Below the pieces are notes generated by a model that was given only the letters and a program-made list of their open reading frames with translations, made no database searches and was not told the DNA's origin. From positions 40,437,330 to 40,501,329 of the forward strand of contig OY757934.1 in the NCBI GenBank assembly GCA_963585895.1: a stretch of 64,000 nucleotides of DNA, read 5' to 3'. This document shows positions 1 through 10,229 of the stretch, piece after piece. Positions within the stretch are counted from its first letter, which is position 1, and each line of letters begins with the position of its first letter. The position numbers and the translations under genes were made by a program. The DNA comes from Sepioteuthis lessoniana (Eukaryota; Mollusca; Cephalopoda; Myopsida; Loliginidae).

Positions 1-145
1 GGTTTTAGTTCTTCTAATCTCCGGTTCATTGAGTCTCTTTATCAGGTTCTTTGGAATTGTTCCTAGGGCTAAAACTACGATTGGCATCACTGTTATTTTT
101 TATATTCCACTGCTTTTTCATATCCCTGGCAACGTCCAGGTTATT
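1..145 (-). pseudogene. LINE B 3'-region fragment (R2/Dong-like)
   Basis: Read on the minus strand, this resembles the stretch after the restriction-like endonuclease of LINE B. A reading with LDVARDMKKQWN shifts frame into MPIVVLALGTIPKNLIKRLN, which parallels the better-preserved copies at 4.7 kb and 9.8 kb (KYLDLARELKKLWNMKV, IPIVVGAFGTV). Its upstream end on the minus strand abuts an ATTT-rich simple stretch at 145-172. It is frameshifted, truncated by the window edge, and more diverged than the other copies, so it is probably a different subfamily. Confidence 0.6.
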
Positions 146-341
146 ATCATTATTTATTTATTTATTTATTAAAACGTTAATATTTCATAAAACATTTCAG
201 TTTTGACAAAAATTTTATTTCGAGAACAAAACAAATTCTGCTCTCGTCACAGACTTTTCTTTGCGGAATTTGCTAAGTTTTGCTTACTCTGACATACAAG
301 GCTTTGATTGCTTACTCTACCAGCTGTTCCAAAATGATTAC

Positions 342-582
342 TGTTGTATTGTGGTAAGGAAAAGATACACAGTGAAATAGAGTTAATTATTTATTAACTC
401 AAGTGGTACAGTCCGACTAGTATTATAAGTCTCGCGCTGTTGGTGTTACGTCCGAAGTTGGTCTTACTACTGATCGGCGTCCTTCTTCTGCTTCTCTTTC
501 TGTTTCTGCGTGCTTCAGAAACACGGCGTCTTTTGTACTTCCACGATACCGGAAATCACGTGATACGAGCCACTATACAACA
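342..582 (-). mobile_element. Solo LTR, minus orientation
   Basis: A 241-bp unit starts TGTTGTA and ends TACAACA, a perfect short terminal inversion as in LTRs. The flanking 5-bp sequences are ATTAC and GTTAC, a target-site duplication with one mismatch. A second copy lies in opposite orientation at 23145-23402, where TATAAAAG is visible about 50 bp from one end. That gives the sense direction, so this copy is inverted. No internal gag/pol lies alongside, so I read it as a solo LTR. The superfamily is undetermined: the 5-bp duplication fits Gypsy or BEL. Confidence 0.65.
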
Positions 583-734
583 GTTACCCATCTACATACT
601 GATCAGGTTCATTGCTGTTTCATTTAAGTGATCTTATTTAGTGAGCTTCGCTTCAATTGCCTACATCAGGACGCTTACGGTACCTATTGTAAATAAGGGG
701 TCACCCTTAAGAAATGAATGTTGCTTGGATTTGA

Positions 735-826
735 CAGAGTACAATGAGGCACCCAGTGGGGATCAAACTCTCTAAAAACTTATCTGCGAGGTCTGTTTGT
801 TAACCCTTACACCATGACAAGATCCC
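735..826 (-). mobile_element. tRNA-like SINE head
   Basis: Reverse-complemented, the stretch has an A-box-like CATGGTGTAAGGGTTAA and a B-box-like GAGTTTGATCCCC at tRNA-like spacing, ending close to GGGTGCCTC. It looks like the tRNA-derived 5' head of a SINE related to the copy at 49148-49274. No clear tail or target duplication was seen. Confidence 0.45.
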
Positions 827-829
827 CTG

Positions 830-1628
830 GCAATGAATTCTTCTTGTATGTCATTCTTTGGTGATTTCTTTTTCATCCTGATTCCTGTATCATGTTCTCA
901 AACCTTGAAACGTTTACATTTGCTTGTTTTTGTTTTTTGTTTTGCATTGTTTTAGCAGATTCCAACCAGTGACACGCCCCTAAGTGCAATTCCTAAATCT
1001 ATTTTACACTCTCGCTCTCCTACTCACTTGCTCAATAAAAATCTGCATTTTTTCTGGGCCACTTGCTGAGTTCATTAATCAGAAATTCATTCTTAAGTAG
1101 TCTTCAAGGAGAACCAATTATGTTTTCAGATCATTTGGTCTTATCAATTAAAAAGGATGTGGATTTACAGTTGTAGTAAGAAAATTGCTACAACTTTCAT
1201 AACACCACAAATTTGATACGCATGTGCGTTAAAAGCAAAACAAACACTGCAACTATTTTAATGTTTTGACAAAGAAATTTTCTGTATAAAATCAATACCT
1301 CAAAAATTAATGAAAAGAAACCAGTTAATATTGTCATGAATCATCTTTTTTTCATCCACAGTGTTTCAGCCGATCCTTTCTTAGGTCTTTTTCATGTGAT
1401 GGTGTCCATCAGGGAGTTTCATTGTTGATCCGAATAAATGATCAAAAAGTGCTATGACAATGGAACACAGTACACAGATAGCATAATAATCAGGAAAAAA
1501 ACAACAACAAAGCACTGCACCAGACCCATTCACCCAAGAAGACCATAGAAAGAGTGAGTGAAGCATTATGAAAACAAAAAGACTGACAAATAATTGGATC
1601 TTGTCAGGGAACAGAAAAACCTGTGAAA
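830..1628. other. Unassigned AT-rich stretch
   Basis: No coding region or repeat of this window is recognised here. The antisense 101-residue open frame at 1381-1686 overlaps a LINE B fragment and has no recognisable domain. Confidence 0.5.
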
Positions 1629-1850
1629 CATAAAGGTGCCGGTGATACCAATTGTAGGTGATGCGCCTGGAACTGTCCTCCTTCAAAAAAGAAACTGGAG
1701 GAATTGGAAACCAGTGGAAGAATCAAGACTATCCAGACCACAGCATTGTTAAGATTAGCTTAAATGTCAAGAAGAGTCCTGGAAACCCGGGGAGACTTGC
1801 TGTCACTCAGACTCCAGTTAAAATTGGTGTGAAAGAGTATAAACAAAGAA
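1629..1850 (+). pseudogene. LINE B 3'-end fragment
   Basis: The translation in shifting frames reads VIPIV, then IQTTALLR, RRVLETRGDLLSL and the terminal part. This matches the C-terminus of LINE B copies at 4.9 kb and 9.9 kb. The copy is 5'-truncated and carries at least two frame breaks. It has no endonuclease core and cannot be active. Confidence 0.65.
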
Positions 1851-2109
1851 AAAGTTTAAAAGCTCCACTCTAATCTTTATTTATTTTTACTTCGTTGATA
1901 TGATAAAAACACTCAGTTTTCTGTAAGTCTTTGCTATATTATTGAAGTAATGTCTAATGCTTTACGTTTGGTTCTAAAATTAATTTCTATGTATAATTAT
2001 ATATGTGGTGCCTTTGTAGAGAAGAGGAAAATCTCGTATTTTGGTTTGGCGCTCAATTTATTTCAACACTTAATTTCATCCAATCAGGATGACTTATCCT
2101 ATTCAGCCC

Positions 2110-2650
2110 GGACCTTCATTTCCGGCTTGCAAAACGGGTGAGCGGCCAAACCCACTCTCTTTGGCTTGAGACGACGACCAGAACAGACGCTCCTCTGGCC
2201 GTCCCTACTTAGCGATGCTTTTTAGCTAGACAAGCCGCCCAGTGTGGACATCTCACTGTGGCTTTAACATAGCAACACCAGCAGCAGCAACATGGACACT
2301 CCACGAGGGAACCATCTAATTTATGGATTTCCTACGAGGAATCCCAGTTGAACATAAATTAGAAACATACAACTTGCCTCGCACAGGCCCAACTTTGTGT
2401 CACCCCAAAAATTGGCTATGTCGATCTGAGCTTAACTCCGCTCTCGACCACATGGAGATAACGCAGACTCTCCCCCAAATACACGGTGACTCTAAACACA
2501 ATCCCTCACACGTCTAGCAACACACGCTGGCATCTCAACATCTCGCTACGCCATTTCGTCTTCAACACTAACAAGCCTAAACTCCACGAGTCTTGCAGCA
2601 CCAAAAGCAAACCATATTCAATGCTGCAAATAAAAAACTTTCTTTGTTGT
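2110..2650. other. GC-richer unassigned block, possible LTR-type sequence
   Basis: The base composition differs from its surroundings, with many CAGCA and CACA words, and an AATAAA polyadenylation-like hexamer lies near 2627. This could be LTR or UTR-like sequence of a retroelement, but I found no terminal TG/CA pair with a target duplication and no second copy. No function is assigned. Confidence 0.25.
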
Positions 2651-2732
2651 GTTGTTAAAGAAAAGTTTCGTCATTCATTTGTGTTGCCTAAAAAATATAG
2701 TGTTAGAGAAATTAACAATTTCCTGAACCGCT

Positions 2733-3067
2733 ATACCTTCAATAAGTTTCCAGACTTTTTTGTACAAGCATTTAAAATTGTCGTAGACTCTTGAAAATTC
2801 ACTATGTTGTTGCTATACATCTTATGAGATGACGGACCAATCTTTATGATTTCAGGTTCAAATGAACAGCTACAGCAGCGATTGGAATGCACCCTACTAA
2901 AGCCTGATTGTCACAGCTGGTGAATTTTAAAAATGCAATCTGGACGTGAGGACACTTTAGAAGAACGATATACAATAAAATTTTGTTTTAAACTTGGAAA
3001 AAATGCTGCCATAGAAACGTATGGAATGCTTCAGACTGCTTTTCAACCATCTTGCATGAATCGATAT
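2733..3067 (+). pseudogene. mariner 5'-end relic
   Basis: It starts with the same terminal sequence as the mariners at 49.5 kb and 53.0 kb (AATAAGTTTCCAGACTTTTT). It continues through the 5' UTR into the transposase N-terminus, MQSGREDTLEERYTIKFCFK. It stops at about codon 42, where the sequence switches directly to LINE B. The catalytic D,D34D domain is absent. This copy keeps an extra codon (AAIET where the others have ATET) and is a dead remnant. Confidence 0.75.
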
Positions 3068-4020
3068 CTTCAAACAAGCGGAGATGAAAGAAAAAATAAG
3101 AAAAGGGCGTTTCGGACGAAAGAGAAAGCTTTCTGAAACCTAACTCTTCAGCATAAATCTCTTCAAAGGGATAAACATCTGAGTGGTCCCCCTTATAAGA
3201 TACTCAGGACCATTCTTAAAATAGAAAAGATGACAAGAAAATTGATGACAATGAACTAGGCCTCACATCTGAGACAGACTATTTGTGTCAAGATGGCAAG
3301 GAAGAAGAGGACTCGCTAGCATCGAAGATGGCGAGGACGCATCAATTCGAGGACTCGAAGACTACATTAAAAAGAGCAAAGAAAGACTAATTGCAGTGGC
3401 CAGTAACAACAGTGACAGTATTCGGACAAACAGAACAACAATAACTACGAAGCAGAACTACAAGAAAAACAACTGTATGGATATTCAAGCGACAAACTGA
3501 CGAAACTTCACAAGAGAAGACCTGGACATGTCTACAGAAAGGAAACCTTAAGAGAGAAATCGAATCTCTTCTAAAAGCAGCACAAAAATAACGCCATGAG
3601 GAACAATTATGTTAAAGCGAAAATAGATAATACTCAATTGGACAGCAAGTGTAGGTTATGATGTTGTAATAGAAATGAAACGATTACTATGCAATTGTAG
3701 AAAACAAGCTCAAAGGGATTGGAAGACTAGACACGACTGAGCGGTGAAGGTGATCCACTGGGAATTGTGTAAGAAATTGAAGTTTGACAATACTACCAAA
3801 TGGTACATGTAGAAACAAGAGTCTAGCCTACAGAATGAGACGCATAAAATTCTCGCGGATTTTGAGATACAAACACAGCTCCTAATCCCGGCCCGAAGAC
3901 CAAACCTAGTGATAATTATCAAAAAAGACAACCTACCAAATAGTGGACTTTGCTGTCTCGGTGGACCAGAGAGTGAAAACCAAAGAAAACGAAAAGAGGG
4001 TACTAGGACCTTACCAGTGT
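3068..4020 (+). pseudogene. LINE B fragment 1 (post-RT linker to endonuclease)
   Basis: This is a degraded copy of an R2/NeSL/Dong-like LINE. In order, the shifted frames contain EMKEKIRK at about 3085, a GRRGLASIEDGEDASI linker at about 3300, the zinc-finger region at about 3650 (CRL then a stop, then C), and a degraded PD-type region near 3890. It has many stops and frameshifts. The finger has lost its readable histidine region, so it is dead. Immediately downstream the linker region starts again, so two truncated copies lie head to tail. Confidence 0.7.
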
Positions 4021-5045
4021 TAAAAACTTGCAAGGAGGAAGAGGACTTACCAGCATTGAAGACAACGTTGACGCATCGATACAACTCGAAGACTATATAG
4101 AAAAGCGCGGAGAAGGACTGATAACAGCCACAAGAAACAATAGTGACTACACGAAGACCAACAGAACGACAATAACTAGAAAACAAAAATGGGAAGAATA
4201 ACAACTCCATGGGCGTTTTAATCGGCTAATAAGCAACATCTCACACGAGAAAACCTGGACGTGGATAAGAAAAGGAAACCATAAGAGAGAAACTGAATCT
4301 CTCCTAATAGCAGTACAAAACAACACCATAAGAACCAATCATATCAAAGCGAGAATAGATAAGACGCAACAAAATAGCAAATGTAGGTTATGTTGTGATA
4401 GAGACGAAACGATCAATCACATAATAAGTAAATGCAGCAAATTACCACAGAAAGAGTATAAGACTAGGGACGACTGTGTGGGCAAGATGATCCACTGGGA
4501 GTTTTGAAAGAAATTTAAATATGAGCATACGAACAAATGGTACATGCACAAACCAGCATCTGTCCTTGAGAATGGCACACATAAACTCCAATGGGATTTT
4601 AACATACAAACAGATCACCTCATCTCAGCCAGAAGACCAGACCTTATAATAATCAATAAAAAAAGAGAGAACTTGAAAAATTATGGACTTTTCTTTCTCG
4701 GCTGACCACAGAATAAAATTGAAAGAAAGTGAAAAGAAGGATAAGTACCTGGACCTTGCTAAGTAATTGAAAAGACTGTGGAACATGAAAGTGACAATTA
4801 TACCAATTGTGATTGGTGCTTTTGGTACAGTCACCAAAGGATTATTAAAAGGACTAAAAGGACTGGAGGACTTGGAAATAAGAGGACAAGTGGAGACCAT
4901 CCAAACTACTACATTAATGAGAACGGCCAGAATACTGAGAAGAGTCCTGGAGATTTGAGGAGACTTGCTGTCACTCAAACTCCAGTGAAAGACCATCAGC
5001 TAACGGTGATGTGAAAAACTCTCAGAAGAAGAAAAAGAAGAAATT
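4020..5045 (+). pseudogene. LINE B fragment 2 (finger plus restriction-like endonuclease)
   Basis: This is the best-preserved C-terminal part of LINE B in one piece. The linker begins with GLTSIEDNVDASI near 4045. A C-x2-C-x8-H-x4-C finger follows, with Cys codons at 4382, 4391 and 4433 and His at 4418. Then come KWYMHKP and RRPDLIIINKK near 4631; the PD belongs to the restriction-like endonuclease signature of R2/NeSL/Dong clades. The 3' part reads WNMKVTIIPIVIGAFGTV, IQTTTLMRTARILRRVLEI. One frameshift follows RPDL, and stops are present. It ends in a short (GAA)n stretch. In living relatives this domain nicks target DNA for target-primed reverse transcription. Confidence 0.8.
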
Positions 5046-5220
5046 TGCCGAAAAAAAAATCAAATTGAGACTTTTATACAAACAATAAGAATATACAGCC
5101 AAAATATAGGAATAAATAAATTAAATTTGGTATTGAAAAATGAACCATGCTGTTAATGAAAAAAGAAACAACGGAAGGAACAGAATTACCAAATCAGGAA
5201 AGCATCAGAACATCTGATTT

Positions 5221-5442
5221 GGTTTCTTTGTTGAAAAGCACATCAACCTTCGTGGGTAATTTAATGCTAAACCCACCTTTCAGAAAAACAGCAGTGATAC
5301 TGTTTAACCAATAGCTAAGGGAATAAAAGGGTTCATACCTTTCCCAAGGGTATTAGTCTGAAAAAGAGTGTAATTATACGACGTAAGTTCAGACTCACTT
5401 ACTTTGAGCCCGCAGTCCAGCATTTTAGCCATCTGCCACAAC
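5221..5442 (-). mobile_element. SINE S copy, minus
   Basis: The tRNA-like head is at the right end and the hairpin tail at the left, with ACATCAACC...GGGTAATTTAATGC near 5250. The middle matches other S copies (CAGCAGTGATACT, TTCATACCTTTCCCAAGGG). The A and B boxes are weakened in this old copy. Confidence 0.65.
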
Positions 5443-5444
5443 AC

Positions 5445-5965
5445 TTGAAAAAAAAAAGAAAATTACAAATATCTGGGAATATTGGAACAAACGGAGATGA
5501 AAGGAAAAATAAGAAAAGAGTGCTCCAGAAAAACAAGAAAACTTCTCAAAACCAAACTCAGAAATCTTATCAAAGTAATAAACACCTGGGCAGTCCATCT
5601 AGTACACTACTCGGGACCATTCTTAAAATGGACAAAAGAGGAATTTAGACAAATAGTCTAAATGACAAGGAAATTGATGACGATGCACAAAGCTTTACAC
5701 GCGAAAGATGAGACAGACAGACTATATGTTAAGAAAAGAAGGCGGAAGAGGACTCGCTTGCATTAAGGACTGCCTAGATGCAACTATTAAAGGAATACAT
5801 TAAAAAAAGTGCTAAGAAAGACAAATTGCAGAGGCCAGTGACAGCAATGTCAATATAAGGAAAAACAGTGAAACAAAATCTAGAAAGCAGAAATGGAAAG
5901 AAAAATAACTGTATGGATACTTCAAGCGAGAAATAGGAGAGATTGCACCCAAAAAGACCTGGACA
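5445..5965 (+). pseudogene. LINE B fragment 3 (post-RT linker)
   Basis: The ORF shifts frame, but LGILEQTEMKGKIRKE, the INTWAVHLVHYSGPFLKW motif, TRKLMTMHKALHAKD and DRLYV can be read in order. This is the segment just after the RT in LINE B, overlapping the 5' portion of the fragment at 3068. It ends before the zinc finger and is dead. Confidence 0.65.
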
Positions 5966-5989
5966 TTGCTAGAAGGAGCAACATCTAAA

Positions 5990-6690
5990 AAGAAACTTTT
6001 GAATCTTTTATAAAAGTTTAAAATTCTTAGAAGCCTAACAGTAGTTTAGAAGAAAAAGTAAAAGCCTAAAGCTGCCAAAGCTACCACAGCAACCCCCACC
6101 CAAAAGAGAAAGAAAAAATGATGAAATTAGTAGCTCTCCCCACCCCCATCTCGAACAGTAGACCGTCTCCAAACATACCTCAAATTCAGTAGTAAATAAA
6201 CGCTAAAAGGAAGAGTAATGATTTGGACTCACGTGCCAAGAGAGGAAAAATGTTTCAATATTGGTCAGTATGTCTTTAAGTCCTATTAATTTAAAATGCT
6301 GAATTTTACAAAACGTTATGCTGTATTTTTGTTTGTAAAATATTGCTTAAACTGTGCGTTTTAAATGTAAAGACATGCTTACTATAAACCCAAATTGAAT
6401 ATATGACTCTGTCCAAATGTCAGCGAACACGGCAAAACCTTTTTGAATCTTTTATAAAAGTTTAAAATTCTTAGAGGCCTAACAGTAGTTTAGAAGAAAA
6501 AGTAAAAGCCTAAAGCTGCCAATGCTACCTCACAAAAAAAAAACAAAAAATGAATAAAAAATAAATAAATAAATAAAAATAAGAATTGTCATTTGTAAAA
6601 ACTCTATAATTCCTAAAGCCTCCCCGGCTCCCAACGGTAGTATAGAAGAAAAACTAAAAAGCCTATGAAAAAAAAAATTCAGTACCAGTG
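5990..6690 (+). repeat. Tandemly dispersed 90-bp duplication
   Basis: A block of about 90 bp at 5997-6086 (GAATCTTTTATAAAAGTTTA, then CCTAACAGTAGTTTAGAAG) recurs nearly unchanged at 6442-6530. A third, weaker version lies at 6590-6670. The intervening 350 bp has no recognised content. Local segmental duplication is the simplest reading. Confidence 0.6.
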
Positions 6691-6739
6691 AAAGTACCTT
6701 AATCTTGGACTTTAACTAAGTTAAAATTTAAGAAGACTT

Positions 6740-6969
6740 AAATAAAAATTACCCCCCCTATTTTTTTACGTACACATGGGAAGCAGCATGATGTACGTAA
6801 AGGTATTTGAATAAACCTATGGACGACCAAACTCAATACCTAAAAAGGTCCTGGCCGTGAGTCTGACGACTTTACGCTCAGGATCGTTAGTTCGATCGGG
6901 GAACTACTGCTGCTCCTCTATAAGAGTGGCTTCTATAGAAGAGAATAAAACAGCCATCGAAAGATAACC
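6740..6969 (+). other. Probable 5' untranslated region of LINE A
   Basis: This GC-richer sequence sits directly upstream of the first ATG of the LINE A endonuclease frame. It has no counterpart in the 5'-truncated LINE A copies, as expected for a 5' UTR. The exact 5' boundary is not visible. Confidence 0.4.
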
Positions 6970-8440
6970 ATGACCCACACTCAAACCACATACAGAAACC
7001 CCATCGCTCTTCGCGCGGGTAAAAAAAGGGCGCGTCCTGCTGAGGTTGGAGCCCTGGCCTCAGTGTTCGAAAAATCAGCTACAGAGCTCAAACGACAAAA
7101 ACTACTAAAATGCAAGCAAACACTACAAATAGCGACATTTAACGTAAGAACCTTAAATAGAATAGGACAACTACCAGAGCTAATCGCATCGGCTGTAGAA
7201 CATAAGATTGACATAATATGCATACAAGAACACAGATACCTGGAAAAACTCTGTCAACGCCGCAGTAGGAGGGGTAGGATTGCTTATAGGACCTAGAGCA
7301 TTAAAAACGCTAAATAGCATTGAGAAAATACAACCTAGAATGATGGCAGCTACTTTTAACGGCAACCCCAGAGCAACAATCATCTCCTGCTACAGCCCTA
7401 CCAATGTTAGTGAAGAAACTGAACTAGTCACCTTCTACGATGAGTTATCCTCATTAGTGCGTAGCATCCCGAAACACAACATGTTAGTCATTGGCGGAGA
7501 CATGAATGCCCAAATCGGGAAAAACGGAAACAACAAATACAGCCTCCACAACACGTCAAATAGGAATGGGCAACATCTAACAGATTTCATGATAGAAAAT
7601 AGATTAGCATGCCTCAATACAAACTACCAAAAAAGGGAGGGAAAACTATGGACATACACGTACGCGAACAATACTAAAGCTCAGACTACGTCCTTATAAA
7701 CAAGAAATGGAAAAATAGTGCAATGAATTGCGAGGCATACTCCTCTTTCGAGGGTGTGTCCACCGATCACCGAATAGTCACGGCGAAAATACGACTAAGC
7801 CTACGAAAAAACGCCAAACGAACAGCGACCACCAAACACTATGACTGGGCCCTATTGAACAACAGAGATATAAGAGATAAATACGTATTAGAATTAAGAA
7901 ACAGATTCGAAACACTACAAGAAAGGACGGGAAAAAGTACACCAAACGACGAATATGAAAATTTCGTCAATGCACACCTCGAGGCAGCAACGAAATGCAT
8001 TCCAACAAAACTCAAAACTAAATATAGAGACCCATGGGAAACTTTAGCGGTGAGAGAAAAACGTGCACTAGTGAAAACAGCCTCCAAAAACTATCGAAAA
8101 AACCCAACAAACACAAATGCCTTAAAACTAAAAACGGCACAATATCAATTAGCAGGCATATATATATAAAGGAACAGACAGAATACATTCAAAATCAGAT
8201 AGATAAGATTAGAGACTCGGTGGAAGATAGACAATCTAGGATAGCCTAGCAAACAATAAACGAAGTGAGTAGAAGAAAGAACACAGCCAAAGCAAAACTG
8301 AAAGCAGCAAACCAACAAGAAAGAATAAAACTGTGGAAACAGCACTTCGAAAACCTACTAGGAAACCCACCGAAAATAACACATGAACCAATCACCAGAA
8401 TAATTAGCAAACAATTAGACATTAAACTATGTAAAAATAC
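6970..8440 (+). pseudogene. LINE A 5' half: APE-type endonuclease (RTE-like)
   Basis: A reading in three frames reconstructs an apurinic-endonuclease-like domain. Motifs in order are TFNVRTL (7136-7156), CIQEHRY (about 7217), GGDMNAQIG (about 7495) and STDHR (about 7759). These supply the N, E, D/N and terminal D/H of the EEP nuclease fold that nicks target DNA in RTE-clade LINEs. There are frame breaks near 7270 and 7690 and stops after 8167. The spacer before the RT (KLWKQHFENLLG) is present to about 8430. The RT itself is missing, because the sequence switches to LINE B at about 8440. It is the only copy here with the endonuclease, and it is inactive. Confidence 0.8.
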
Positions 8441-8605
8441 GAGTAGAGACTATCCAAACGACAGCATTGCTAAGAACGGCCAGAATCCTGAGTAGAGTCC
8501 TGGAGACTTGAGGAGACTTGCTGTCACTCAAACTCCAGTGAAAAACCATCAGCTAACACTGATGTGAAAAACTCTAAAGGACTAAATAATAATAATGATA
8601 ATAAT
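8441..8605 (+). mobile_element. LINE B 3' end, first of a series
   Basis: This extremely 5'-truncated copy starts within TIQTTALLR and runs through the end of the ORF and the short 3' UTR (CATCAGCTAACACTGATGTG, which can form a small hairpin). It finishes in an AAT-rich tail. It is followed in the same orientation by two more LINE B pieces. Confidence 0.7.
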
Positions 8606-8607
8606 AT

Positions 8608-8740
8608 GGGCCGGAACTCTGAGAAGAGTCCTGAGGCTCGAGGAGATTTACCGTCACTCAAATTTTAGTGAAAGACCATCAGCTACCGCTGATGTGAAAA
8701 ACTCTCAAGGAGTGAATAATAATAATAATAATAATAAATA
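8608..8740 (+). mobile_element. LINE B 3' end, second of a series
   Basis: Only the last 110 bp of LINE B are present, starting at GGCCGGAACTCTGAGAAGAG and ending in an (AAT)n run at 8707-8740. Its 5' end abuts the AAT-rich tail of the previous copy, as if it had inserted into that tail. Confidence 0.7.
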
Positions 8741-9027
8741 AGACGCAACAAAATAGCAAGTGCAGACTATGCGATGGCAGTATGAAAACATCAATCACAT
8801 AATAAGCGAATGCAGCAAATTGGCACAGTAGGAGTACAAAGCTAGACACGACTGGGTGGGCAAGGTGATCCACTGGGAAATGTGCAAGAAAATTAAATTT
8901 GAACATGCCAACAAATGGTATATGCACAACCCAGCTCTTGTCCTAGAATATGACACGCACAAACTCCTGTGGGACTTTGATATACAAACAGATCACCTAA
9001 TCTCGGCCCGACGACCAGACCTTATAA
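8741..9027 (+). pseudogene. LINE B copy, 5' part (split by LINE A)
   Basis: It starts at KTQQNSKCRLC immediately after an (AAT)n run. It continues through a finger damaged by a small deletion, then KWYMHNPALVLEYDTHKLLWDF and RRPDLII. It breaks at 9027, where a minus-strand LINE A begins, and resumes at 9703. Confidence 0.75.
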
Positions 9028-9702
9028 TCATCATCATCATGTCGTGCTGGTAGCATGGATATCCCTGACCCTCTCTCGCCACTTTTCCCTATCGTTCTTC
9101 GCCTCAGGCAGGTCTTCTGGACAACATCCTGTATCCTCACATAGTTGCTGAATATATGTTCGTGCTGGTCGTCCTGCTTTTGCACGGCTATGTGTGGGGA
9201 TCCATAAGAGTACATCTCTTATGAGTTCGTCCCTGCTTCTCTAGCAGTGTCCTGCATGTCTGGCTCGTCTGACTTGAATAGTTTTTGTGATAGGAGGAAG
9301 GTGAACGTACAGTTTGTGTCTTGTGGGGTGTTGCCGCCAGGACTTGTTCAAGATTGCTCGCAGCATTCTTGTGTAATTGCCGTCTAGCTTCTTCTCCAGC
9401 CGTTTTGTTAGAGTCCATGTAGTGCATCCATATAGCAGTATCGATGTGACCGCTGCCTGGAAGAAACTGCGTTTCATTTTATCGGTTAGGTCTGATTTCC
9501 ATATAATCGATAGCCTATTGATAGCTGTCCATGCTTTCGTTAACCTCGTGTCGATGTCCTTTTCGGTTGATGCGACGCTGCTTCCTAGGTAAATGAATTT
9601 GTCTACTAGTTTAAGAGGGGTTCCGTCTAGAGTGGAGATGTCCCCCGTTTGATTATAGCACATATATTCCATTTTGTGTACATTGACATAGAGGCCTATT
9701 AT
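9028..9702 (-). mobile_element. LINE A insertion nested in LINE B
   Basis: This is a 5'-truncated LINE A on the minus strand, with its 3' end at left in (CAT)n. It encodes the region after the RT catalytic site: LNVHK-type palm/thumb sequence, YLGSSVASTEKDIDTRLTKA, RLSIIWKSDLTDKMKRSFFQ and RHAGHC. A stop falls at the GHC-RSRDEL position, and the C-terminal GRPARTYIQQLC follows. LINE B sequence continues exactly on either side. The junctions share TTATAAT, a probable short target duplication blurred by the (ATC)n tail. Confidence 0.85.
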
Positions 9703-10090
9703 AATAATCAACAAAAAAAAAGAAAATCTGCAAAATTGTCGACTTTGCTGTTCCGGCAGACCACAGAATAAAACTAAAAGAATGTGAAAAGAGTGATAAG
9801 TACCTTGACCTTGCTAGAGAATTGAAAAAGCTATGGAACATGAAGGTGACAATTATACCAATTGTGGTTGGTGCTTTTGGCACGGTAACTAAAGGATTAT
9901 TAAAGGGCCTGGAAGATTAAGAAGTTGGCGGCCGAGTGGAGACCATCCAAACAACAGCATTATTGAAAATGGCCAGAATACTGAGAAGAGTCCTGGAGAT
10001 TTGAGGAGACTTGCTGTCACTCAATCTCCAGCGAAAGAACATCAGATGTCACTGCGTGAAAAACTCTTATGAGTAATAGATAATAATAAC
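9703..10090 (+). pseudogene. LINE B copy, 3' part (continuation)
   Basis: This resumes the copy broken at 9027. After one frameshift it reads IVDFAVPADHRIKLKE (IVD at about 9736), the second catalytic half of the restriction-like endonuclease. KYLDLARELKKLWNMKVTIIPIVVGAFGTV and the terminal ARILRRVLEI follow, then an AAT/AAC-rich tail. With the 5' part it would give a near-continuous endonuclease domain apart from frame damage. Confidence 0.8.
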
Positions 10091-10229
10091 AAAAAATACG
10101 GTAATACACACCCCATATGCATGTGAGGTAATTTCACTTTCATCCAATGTCTTTTGGACTTTGCCCAGTTCCTCAGTGTCAAGGAAATCCCTGGAAAAAA
10201 GTGGAATAACAAGATTGAGGTATTATCTG

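Noticed and set aside
3710-4210. 166-residue open frame on the minus strand
   Set aside because: It is antisense to two degraded LINE B copies. Hydrophobic, cysteine-rich sequence is expected from antisense of A-rich coding DNA.
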